Part shown: positions 1 to 5,535 of the stretch, in pieces | Layout: each line of letters opens with the position of its first letter | Numbering within the stretch: position 1 is the first letter of the stretch | From: an uncultured Leucothrix sp. | GTDB taxonomy: Bacteria; Pseudomonadota; Gammaproteobacteria; Thiotrichales; Thiotrichaceae | NCBI GenBank assembly: GCA_938004025.1 | Contig: CALKXC010000408.1 | Span: forward strand, 1 to 8,385 | Reading direction: 5' to 3' | DNA: 8,385 nucleotides | Translations under genes and position numbers: made by a program | Notes under the pieces: model-generated | The model's input: the letters and a program-made list of their open reading frames with translations, nothing else | Told to the model about the DNA's origin: nothing | Database searches by the model: none

Positions 1-243
1 GAAGATCGCCCGAGCTGGATGGGTAAGGTTAATTTCTCGGGATTAAAGCTGAAGGTTATCGGCGCAATCGTTGCGATATCAGCGATTGACATGCTGAAAT
101 CCTACATGGAAATTACGACCGAATTAACCGAAGGAGAAATGAACGCCCTGATGTGGAAAGTGATTATTCACATGGCGTTTGTCATATCAGGGGTTATTTT
201 TGCACTCACCGATAAAATTGCAGGCGATACTAAACAGCATTGA
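1..243 (+). CDS. UPF0114 (YqhA-like) inner-membrane protein, 3' end only
   Basis: The reading frame is open from base 1, so the window starts inside the gene and only the last 80 residues are seen. The visible part resembles the C-terminal half of E. coli YqhA: a W-M/L-G-K motif at the start, a 'VAISAIDMLKSYM' segment matching the family's 'VAISSIHLL', then 'LMWKVIIHMAFVISG' matching 'LMWYVIIHLTFVLS'. Two hydrophobic segments are visible (about residues 18-33 and 52-69 of the fragment), ending in a short polar tail. UPF0114 proteins are small integral inner-membrane proteins of unknown function. The ATG at 19 is an internal Met within a conserved motif, not the start. The gene ends 79 bases before the next gene with no clear terminator hairpin. 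Family assignment is by recalled motif similarity. Confidence 0.85.
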   Translation, partial: EDRPSWMGKVNFSGLKLKVIGAIVAISAIDMLKSYMEITTELTEGEMNALMWKVIIHMAFVISGVIFALTDKIAGDTKQH

Positions 244-278
244 AATAAGCCTAACTGTAAAATTCTGCTCGGCGGCGC

Positions 279-284
279 TATACT
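279..284 (+). promoter_or_regulatory. Possible -10 element for the Uma2 gene
   Basis: TATACT matches the sigma70 -10 consensus at five of six positions and lies 39 bases before the ATG at 323. The sequence 17 bases upstream (TGTAAA) is a poor -35, so the promoter is only a candidate. AAGGA at 311-315 is a good ribosome binding site for the ATG at 323. Confidence 0.3.
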
Positions 285-322
285 TACAAATAGACATCCA
301 AACTCATTGCAAGGATTAGCTC

Positions 323-916
323 ATGGCCACTGCATTACAAACTGAATCTATCAGCTTTGAAGATTACATCGCAGGCGAGCGCGAGGTTGAGGTTCGTAGT
401 GAATATGTTGACGGCCAAGTATACGCAATGGCTGGAGCCAGCGAAACCCACAATACTATTGCTAGCTCCTTAAGCGCAGCGATAGATAATAGCTTGCGAG
501 ACAGTTGCCGAGTCTGGCAGTCAGACATGAAAGTAATTGGTGAAAACCAAAGCAAAAACTTCTCCTACTACCCAGACATCATGGCTGCCTGCGGTGAAAA
601 TGAAGGAGACCAATACGCTCGTACAAATCCTGTTCTAATTGTTGAAGTTCTTTCTCCCAGCACACAACGTATTGATATGAAAGAAAAATTCGACAATTAT
701 AAAAGCATCGAGTCATTACTTGAATACGTCATTGTCTCCCAAGATGTTCCCCTCGTTAGGATTTTCAGACGCCGGAATGCTTGGGGCATGGAGTCTTTCT
801 ATGCCGAAGATTCCATCGAATTAGAGTCTGTGGGTTTAACTATCGATGTTGCTCATATCTACAGGCGAGTACGCAAAGAGGTCGGACTAGAAATACCCTC
901 ACCGACGACTAACTAA
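323..916 (+). CDS. Uma2 family (DUF820) PD-(D/E)XK-like endonuclease
   Basis: This 197-residue protein has the length and motif order of Uma2/DUF820 proteins, a PD-(D/E)XK nuclease-fold family whose cellular role is largely unknown. Visible motifs are 'SEYVDGQVYAMAGAS' (residues 26-40), the family's N-terminal signature, then 'YYPDI' with the presumed metal-binding Asp85, 'LIVEVLSPST' with Glu108, and a downstream Asp118 with Lys120/Lys122 before a conserved Tyr (N-Y-K). All acidic residues expected for metal binding are present, so the protein looks intact. There is no signal peptide or membrane segment. The start is supported by AAGGA seven bases upstream. Its stop codon abuts the stop codon of the convergent speD gene. 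No antitoxin or methylase partner is adjacent. Uma2 proteins are abundant in cyanobacteria and patchy in gammaproteobacteria, so acquisition by transfer is plausible but inferred. Confidence 0.88.
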   Translation: MATALQTESISFEDYIAGEREVEVRSEYVDGQVYAMAGASETHNTIASSLSAAIDNSLRDSCRVWQSDMKVIGENQSKNFSYYPDIMAACGENEGDQYARTNPVLIVEVLSPSTQRIDMKEKFDNYKSIESLLEYVIVSQDVPLVRIFRRRNAWGMESFYAEDSIELESVGLTIDVAHIYRRVRKEVGLEIPSPTTN

Positions 917-1408
917 TCACAATAAATTTTTGCTATGCGTCAGCGGCGAAGCCATCAGGCGCTTATGCTCGCTCACTTCCATGCGCTCAGGCTCAAATAC
1001 AGCTTGCAGCGCTGGAATGCAGCGATAAGGGTCCAAACCGGCACAAAAGAATATATCAATCGCGACCATACGTTCCTCAAACCAGGTATTCACACAGATG
1101 TGTGACTCTGCTAGTATCGCGAACACCGTAACGCCTGAGTGCTCACCAAAACTGGAAGAATCCATCTTCAATAGCGTTGCATCACTCTCCTCAACGGCCT
1201 GAACCACGGCTTTTCTTAAAGCCGCTTCATCATCCGTTGAGCTAGCGCCCCACATATCGACAAACAAGTGAGTACCCGCGTACTGAACGCCGTCGGGACG
1301 GCGATGAATAGCGCCTTTTTCAGAGACACAGTCATCAGATGCATTATTGGGTTTGATTATTATTTGCTCGTTCAATGCTTCAGCCCTGAGCTTGAAAATT
1401 TGATGCAC
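917..1408 (-). CDS. speD: S-adenosylmethionine decarboxylase-like proenzyme (SpeD/SpeH type), His replaced by Asn
   Basis: Family members self-cleave at a Glu-Ser bond to form a pyruvoyl enzyme that decarboxylates AdoMet, giving the aminopropyl donor for spermidine synthesis. The 163-residue product shows 'YAGTHLFVDMWG' (43-54), 'DATLLKMDSSSF' (76-87), 'HSGVTVFAILAESH' (90-103), 'TWFE' (108-111) and 'AIDIFFCAG' (116-124). Compared with the T. maritima enzyme as I recall it, cleavage-site Ser63 corresponds to Ser102, Ser55 to Ser91 and Cys83 to Cys122. His68, needed for processing, is Asn107 here (family 'IHTWPE', here 'VNTWFE'). About 40 N-terminal residues precede the usual start of the fold. 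The start is GTG at 1408; an in-frame TGA lies upstream with no ATG between, and an AGGA is 13 bases upstream. It diverges from the DUF4178-DUF350-aminopropyltransferase operon, its probable partner. Activity on AdoMet is uncertain because of the substitution. Confidence 0.85.
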   Translation of the reverse strand: MHQIFKLRAEALNEQIIIKPNNASDDCVSEKGAIHRRPDGVQYAGTHLFVDMWGASSTDDEAALRKAVVQAVEESDATLLKMDSSSFGEHSGVTVFAILAESHICVNTWFEERMVAIDIFFCAGLDPYRCIPALQAVFEPERMEVSEHKRLMASPLTHSKNLL

Positions 1409-1529
1409 AAATTGGCGATAATTCCTAACAAAGTCAAGTAATGATCACTTATTAATCAGCAGACGGCCATCGCATAAAGCACAATCCTGCGCTATTATAG
1501 TTAATATTATAAAAACACGGGATGACGTT
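1409..1529. promoter_or_regulatory. Divergent intergenic region between speD and the DUF4178 operon
   Basis: This is the only space available for promoters of both the minus-strand decarboxylase and the plus-strand operon. It contains AT-rich -10-like sequences near the operon: TATAGT at 1496-1501 and TATTAT at 1505-1510 on the plus strand, and TATAAT read on the minus strand at 1494-1499. None has a convincing -35 at 16-18 bases. GGGATGA at 1519-1525 may act as ribosome binding site for the ATG at 1530. I could not identify an operator palindrome. Confidence 0.4.
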
Positions 1530-2144
1530 ATGGCGAATCTCAACTGCCCAAACTGTGGCGGTGCCATCGAGGGAGTTTCACCACTAATTAGAAGCATTGA
1601 CTGCCCTTACTGTAGTTCCTGGCTACGCCTAAGCAATCAGCTCTGGGAGGCGAATGAAGGTCAGAAAACACCGTTAGATGCTCCTGCTTTTTTACTCGTA
1701 GGGATGCAAGGTAGCGCACCCGACGGAACTCACTACACCATACGCGGACGCTTGCGTTTTCAGTACGGCATGGGTAGCTGGGACGAATGGTGGATGGAAA
1801 GTAATGGAGGCGAAAGTTTCTGGCTGGAGGAAGATGACGGCACTTACTACCGACATTCTTTAGGTGAAGAAATTAGCCTACCTGGTGGCATTAGCGGTAT
1901 TTCAGTCGGTGGTACTTTGGCACTTAACAATGGTCCAATTCTGTTTATTACTGAGAAATATCAAGCAGATATCGTCGGTCGCGAAGGAATGTTACCCGTT
2001 GAGCTTGAAGCTGAAACCACGGTTACTTATGTAGACGGTGTCGAAAACGGTGAGGAGTACTCACTAGAAATAGAAGGTGAGTATGCCAGCATTACTCAGT
2101 CTGAAGAGTTTGATATTCGTTCCATAAAATGGGAGCAAGTATGA
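1530..2144 (+). CDS. Zinc-ribbon DUF4178 protein, soluble paralogue
   Basis: This is the first gene of the operon, 204 residues. The N-terminus is a zinc ribbon with CPNC at 6-9 and CPYC at 25-28. From about residue 55 it follows the DUF4178 pattern: 'YTIRGRLRFQYG', then 'WDEWWMES' and 'FWLEEDDG', a beta-rich domain rich in Trp and acidic residues. There is no signal peptide and no membrane segment, so it should be cytoplasmic or held at the membrane by its partners. DUF4178 has no established biochemical function; I recall it occurring beside DUF350 and membrane spermidine synthases. Its stop overlaps the ATG of the next gene (ATGA), so the two are translationally coupled. The next gene also encodes a zinc ribbon plus DUF4178, so the pair probably arose by duplication. 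Family call is good; role is unknown. Confidence 0.85.
   Translation: MANLNCPNCGGAIEGVSPLIRSIDCPYCSSWLRLSNQLWEANEGQKTPLDAPAFLLVGMQGSAPDGTHYTIRGRLRFQYGMGSWDEWWMESNGGESFWLEEDDGTYYRHSLGEEISLPGGISGISVGGTLALNNGPILFITEKYQADIVGREGMLPVELEAETTVTYVDGVENGEEYSLEIEGEYASITQSEEFDIRSIKWEQV
2131..2135 (+). promoter_or_regulatory. Ribosome binding site deciding the start of the second DUF4178 gene
   Basis: GGGAG lies five bases before the ATG at 2141, which overlaps the upstream TGA as ATGA. The in-frame ATG at 2129 has no purine-rich site at proper distance, and its own codons overlap the GGGAG. The start at 2141 is therefore preferred. Confidence 0.7.
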
Positions 2145-3346
2145 AGTCGTTTGAACCGGTACGTGTACATAACTGCAAACACTGCGGTTTTCCTATGCGC
2201 CAGTTCAACCCTGAATCCATGATGATGGTGTGCGAGTCATGCGGCACACGCGCCGGCGAAAGCGTGCCCCCTAAATACACGCCTGAAGTTCCACCAAACC
2301 CGCTTTTCAAACTCCATGAGCAGTTTGAAAAAAACGGTGTTACCTGGCAAGTGATTGGCTGTCAAAGCTATGCAGGATCGGTTGAAGAATGGGACAGCGA
2401 AGATAAAACGTGGGAGCGAACGCCTTGGAGTTACCATGTTTGGTGGATACTCAATGAATCGCGCGAAATCGCTTGGATTTCACAAGACAAAACAGGCTAC
2501 AGCTGGTCACACAAAAAGACCGTGAACTCAGGCATCCCTGTTGGTGATAGAAGCTATGAAGTTGGAAGCTACACCATGATTTCCGCAGTTGGGGAATTCT
2601 CGTATGTCCCACGGGAAGCGGAACAAATAAGGATCTATGAAAAGAACGGCCGTAGTCTAGAAATATTGCTGGACGAAAACGGTGAAAACCAAGAAATAGA
2701 AGCTTTTCAAGATGTGAAGTTGGATTTAATGGATCTACTGAAAAGCTTTGGCAAGCAGTCAGTGGTTGATGCGATGAAGCGTTCAAAATCTGCAATGACA
2801 GCAGCATTTGCGACAGTTGCCTGCTTAGTTGTTGGCTACTTCATTATGCAGGCCTTTGAAAAAACACTGACTACCACGCCCACAGTGACCATTGATACTA
2901 AAATGCTGAAGCAGGTTATTCCCCTAGGCGAATTCAAAATGGAAAAGGCAGGCTTGGTAGAGTTAGATTTTCTTGCCAATCTGGCTCGTGGCGATGGAAG
3001 CTTTGATGCTGAAATCGTCATCTCTGACAGCGACAAAACCTCTGTTGCAGAATTGCCACTTTCACTCTGGCGAGAGAGCGGCCGTGATAGTGATGGACCT
3101 TGGACTGAGAGCCAGTATAGAGATGCACCTCGCATCAATTTACCCGCAAGCAATACCTACACTTTGTCGCTGGTTCCTGACACATTAAAAAAATGGCAGT
3201 CGATCAATATAAGAGGCAAAGTGACGCGTAATGTCGTTTCCTTATTTCCTATTATTATTGGAGGGTTAGCTGCCTTTTTGCTCGCCATAATCATTGGCGT
3301 GATGCGCCGCAAACGTATGCGACGTGAAACAGGGGTAGGCTTATAA
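2141..3346 (+). CDS. Membrane-anchored zinc-ribbon DUF4178 protein
   Basis: This 401-residue protein starts with a zinc ribbon (CKHC at 12-15, CESC at 31-34). A DUF4178-like domain follows at about 60-195, with 'VTWQVIGCQSYAGSVEEWD' near its start, matching the family's G-x-Y/x-W-D-E pattern. A basic stretch (KRSKSA) then leads into a transmembrane helix at about 219-240, a beta-rich region at about 245-360 and a second helix at about 366-388 ending in a strongly basic tail (MRRKRMRRE). By the positive-inside rule, the zinc ribbon, DUF4178 domain and C-terminal tail should be cytoplasmic and the 120-residue middle region periplasmic. No cleavable signal peptide is seen. It is coupled to the preceding gene by ATGA and to the following one by TAATG. 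The periplasmic part is not a domain I recognise. Confidence 0.83.
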   Translation: MKSFEPVRVHNCKHCGFPMRQFNPESMMMVCESCGTRAGESVPPKYTPEVPPNPLFKLHEQFEKNGVTWQVIGCQSYAGSVEEWDSEDKTWERTPWSYHVWWILNESREIAWISQDKTGYSWSHKKTVNSGIPVGDRSYEVGSYTMISAVGEFSYVPREAEQIRIYEKNGRSLEILLDENGENQEIEAFQDVKLDLMDLLKSFGKQSVVDAMKRSKSAMTAAFATVACLVVGYFIMQAFEKTLTTTPTVTIDTKMLKQVIPLGEFKMEKAGLVELDFLANLARGDGSFDAEIVISDSDKTSVAELPLSLWRESGRDSDGPWTESQYRDAPRINLPASNTYTLSLVPDTLKKWQSINIRGKVTRNVVSLFPIIIGGLAAFLLAIIIGVMRRKRMRRETGVGL

Positions 3347-3531
3347 TGAGTAAACTCACGATGATGCTGGTTTTATTACTGTGTAGCGCGTTGATTCTGC
3401 TTCCTTTGTGGGCTTCATGGCAAGGTATGGGTGAAGCGACTGTTAGCAAAGAACGTGATGCAAAAACCGGACGTATTTTGTATGTAGGCTCCCGCGGATG
3501 GGTCGGTGGAGGCCCAACTGGTGGAAAATAA
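3346..3531 (+). CDS. 61-residue single-pass membrane peptide with Gly-rich C-terminus
   Basis: The ATG shares its first base with the stop of the preceding gene (TAATG at 3344-3348), and a strong AGGGGTAGG at 3331-3339 precedes it, which supports a real, translated small gene. Residues 5-24 form a hydrophobic helix. A charged segment follows ('SKERDAKTGR', 34-43) and the protein ends in 'RGWVGGGPTGGK'. The N-terminus (MSKL) is basic, so an N-in, C-out orientation would place the Gly-rich tail in the periplasm, although an uncleaved signal-anchor in the other orientation cannot be excluded. I do not recognise the family. The conserved-looking operon position between DUF4178 and DUF350 suggests an accessory subunit or a substrate of the system; both are inference. 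Confidence 0.72.
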   Translation: MSKLTMMLVLLLCSALILLPLWASWQGMGEATVSKERDAKTGRILYVGSRGWVGGGPTGGK

Positions 3532-3568
3532 AATGACACCTCAATTAGTATCAAACAATTTTGACTTT

Positions 3569-3573
3569 GGAGA
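3569..3573 (+). promoter_or_regulatory. Ribosome binding site deciding the DUF350 start
   Basis: GGAGA sits seven bases before the ATG at 3581, and the peptide from that ATG opens directly with a signal sequence. Two in-frame alternatives exist: a GTG at 3506 inside the upstream gene with no good site, and an ATG at 3533 just after the upstream stop with a weaker GGTGG. Either would put up to 25 polar residues before the signal sequence. Confidence 0.65.
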
Positions 3574-3580
3574 CACATCC

Positions 3581-3862
3581 ATGAAACGAACTATTCTAGC
3601 GCTAAGCCTAATCCTTACCGCAAGCCCAGCGTTTGCCGCTGATGTCAGTATGGCGGGCTTAACGGCAGGCGTTATCGCGACGGTACTTTATTCTTTGATT
3701 GGCATTGTCATGGCAACCATCGGCTTTAAAGTGGTCGACTGGCTAACCCCTGGCAACCTTGCTGATGAAGTGGCTAATAAAGGCAATCGCGCCTTGGCTA
3801 TTCTGGCTGGTAGCATGATTTTAGGTGTTTGCATTATCATCGCAAGTGCCGTCATTGGCTGA
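3581..3862 (+). CDS. Short DUF350 membrane protein with signal peptide
   Basis: This 93-residue protein begins with a typical signal peptide (MKR, a hydrophobic core, then 'SPAFA-AD' with predicted cleavage after residue 19). Two hydrophobic helices follow: about 28-50, ending in 'IGFKVVDWLTPG', and about 70-92. The 'GFKVVDWLTPGNLADEVA-KGN-A' loop between them matches the signature of DUF350 (E. coli YjfL family). Typical DUF350 proteins carry about four helices as two such units; this one has a single unit, so it probably works as a homodimer or higher oligomer. DUF350 function is not established. In E. coli the family lies in the yjf cluster with YjfC, a glutathionylspermidine-synthase-like ATP-grasp protein, which is an independent link to polyamines. 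The 3' end overlaps the start region of the aminopropyltransferase gene. Confidence 0.82.
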   Translation: MKRTILALSLILTASPAFAADVSMAGLTAGVIATVLYSLIGIVMATIGFKVVDWLTPGNLADEVANKGNRALAILAGSMILGVCIIIASAVIG

Positions 3863-5423
3863 TAACAATCCTGACTTAGATCCCGCAGAACTCAATGATG
3901 AAATAGCGCCGACGCTGGCTGATCAGCGCCTGCTGCTATTTTCTATTTTCATCATTGCAGGCTGTAGCCTGATCTATGAATTACTCATTAGTAGTTTATC
4001 GACCTACCTGCTTGGCTCAGGGGTAGTTCACTACTCGGTAACTATCGGTTTATTCCTATTCTTCATGGGAGTAGGCGCTTGGCTGGCGCAGTATCGACGA
4101 ACGAATTTGCTTGTTGCTTTCATCCAAATTGAAATTGCATTAGGCCTGATCGGTGGCTTGTCAGCCGTCATACTCTATGCGGTCTATGCTTGGTCGCAGT
4201 ACTACTATCCCGCCATGCTCATTGTCATCGCACTGATTAGTATTTTAGTCGGCATGGAAATCCCCCTATTGACCCGAGTGATTGAGCAAGGCAGAGGTAT
4301 TCGGCAGGGCTTGAGTGATGTACTGGCAACTGACTATGTTGGCGCATTGCTGGCATCGTTATTGTTTCCATTTGTACTCCTTCCCTATTTCGGCCACCTG
4401 CTAACCGCTTTTAGCATCGGCGCTGTGAATTTATTAGTCGCGCTATTGGTGGTCTTGCACTTTCGAAAGCGGCTGAAGAAGCCATATTTATTACTTTCAA
4501 GCGCAGTGTTAGCCGTCGCAGCACTAGTACTTGCCAGTACGTTTACTCAGACTTTTACTGGCATACTCGAACGTTCGCTGTACCAAGACCCTTTTGTTTT
4601 CAGCACGCAGTCCAAATATCAAAAGATTGTGGTAACCGAACGTGGACGCGACCTTCGGCTGTTTCTCAATGGGAGTTTGCAATTTTCTAGCCTCGACGAA
4701 TATCGCTATCACGAGCCCTTAGTGCATTTACCAGCAACGCACAGCAGAGATTTAGAACGTGTGCTAATCATTGGCGGTGGCGATGGATTGGCTGCACGTG
4801 AAACACTTCGATATCCTTCGGTAAAGGAAGTAGCTTTAGTGGATTTAGATCCCGAAGTGACCAACCTAGGCCGTGATCTCGAAAAACTCAAAGTGCTAAA
4901 CAATGCAGCGCTATTTGACCCACGCGTGACTGTTTACAATGATGATGCATGGCGTTGGTTAGAAAAAGATGGTGACCTGTTTAACGTCATCATTATCGAT
5001 TTACCTGATCCTGACACGGCAGACATTGCTAGACTTTATACCGTCGAGTTTTATAAAAAAGTTGCGCGACGCCTTAGCGTCGGGGGCGTAATGATCACCC
5101 AAGCCTCCAGTCCATGGTTACAAAGAAATGCTTTTTGGTGCGTCGCTAGCACCCTAGACAGCGTTTTTGAATCGACACAGGCCGTTTATAGCAACATTCC
5201 TTCTTTTGGCCCTTGGGGTTATGTGATGGCGTCTAACTTACCTTTTAATCAGCAACGTCAGTTCCCCGCAGCCACTCGTTATGTCACTGAAGAAAACTGG
5301 AAATTCACACTGCAACACCCTAATGATTTACCTCCGCTAACACTCACTGTTAATAAACTCCAAACACTACCTTTGATGCAATACTACGCTGAAGGTTATG
5401 AAGCACTGCAAAATGGCGAGTGA
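3825..5423 (+). CDS. Membrane-embedded spermidine synthase-like aminopropyltransferase
   Basis: The N-terminal part (about residues 36-240) is a bundle of roughly seven hydrophobic helices. It includes 'CSLIYELLISSLSTYLLGS', typical of membrane spermidine-synthase homologues, and 'GMEIPLLTR' and 'DYVGALLAS'. The C-terminal part is a SpeE fold: 'SKYQKIVV' (263-270), AdoMet-type motif 'VLIIGGGDGLAARE' (313-326), acidic 'VDLDPEV' (339-345), 'DPRV' (365-368), 'NDDAW' (372-376), then 'VIIIDLPDPD' with the presumed catalytic Asp392 and 'LYTVEFY'. It should transfer an aminopropyl group from decarboxylated AdoMet to an amine at the inner membrane; the acceptor is unknown. GGGDGL replaces the soluble enzymes' GGGDGG, which I recall as usual in the membrane subgroup. 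No ATG start exists upstream of the helices: candidates are GTG 3825, GTG 3846 and TTG 3855, all inside the DUF350 gene and without a clear Shine-Dalgarno site, so translation is probably coupled. The coordinate given is the outermost option. Confidence 0.88.
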   Translation: MFALSSQVPSLADNNPDLDPAELNDEIAPTLADQRLLLFSIFIIAGCSLIYELLISSLSTYLLGSGVVHYSVTIGLFLFFMGVGAWLAQYRRTNLLVAFIQIEIALGLIGGLSAVILYAVYAWSQYYYPAMLIVIALISILVGMEIPLLTRVIEQGRGIRQGLSDVLATDYVGALLASLLFPFVLLPYFGHLLTAFSIGAVNLLVALLVVLHFRKRLKKPYLLLSSAVLAVAALVLASTFTQTFTGILERSLYQDPFVFSTQSKYQKIVVTERGRDLRLFLNGSLQFSSLDEYRYHEPLVHLPATHSRDLERVLIIGGGDGLAARETLRYPSVKEVALVDLDPEVTNLGRDLEKLKVLNNAALFDPRVTVYNDDAWRWLEKDGDLFNVIIIDLPDPDTADIARLYTVEFYKKVARRLSVGGVMITQASSPWLQRNAFWCVASTLDSVFESTQAVYSNIPSFGPWGYVMASNLPFNQQRQFPAATRYVTEENWKFTLQHPNDLPPLTLTVNKLQTLPLMQYYAEGYEALQNGE

Positions 5424-5474
5424 TCGTCTCCATCCATAAGATCAAATAGTGAAGATTAAACTTTTCGCCGGTAT

Positions 5475-5502
5475 TTGCTTATCTTGATAGAGAGTGTATT
5501 GT
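5475..5502 (+). promoter_or_regulatory. Weak candidate promoter for the aldolase-like gene
   Basis: TTGCTT and TATTGT are separated by 16 bases in the 112-base gap after the aminopropyltransferase gene. Agreement with sigma70 consensus is three of six and four of six. The gap shows no terminator hairpin after the upstream operon, so read-through into the next gene is possible. Confidence 0.22.
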
Positions 5503-5535
5503 TTCTAATCGAATAGCTAGAGATGAGGGGAGCAG

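Noticed and set aside
323..1408. Restriction or defence island around the Uma2 gene
   Set aside because: No methylase, helicase, integrase, repeats or other defence genes flank it.
1494..1499. Perfect TATAAT on the minus strand as the speD promoter
   Set aside because: No acceptable -35 lies 16-18 bases upstream on the minus strand; kept only as part of the general divergent region.
2129..2140. Upstream ATG at 2129 for the second DUF4178 gene
   Set aside because: It overlaps the GGGAG that serves the ATG at 2141, lacks a site of its own, and the ATGA coupling favours 2141.
2836..3153. Minus-strand open frame of 105 codons inside the membrane DUF4178 gene
   Set aside because: It lies wholly opposite a gene with clear domain and operon support, has no ribosome binding site that I can see and no recognisable product; it is a shadow frame.
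3346..3531. Type I toxin-like small membrane peptide
   Set aside because: It is translationally coupled inside an operon and carries a structured polar tail; there is no antisense RNA promoter or hairpin-rich leader as expected of type I toxins.
3506..3580. Longer DUF350 start (GTG 3506 or ATG 3533) giving up to 25 extra N-terminal residues
   Set aside because: The extra residues are polar and would bury a clean signal peptide that begins at the ATG at 3581, which also has the best-placed ribosome binding site.
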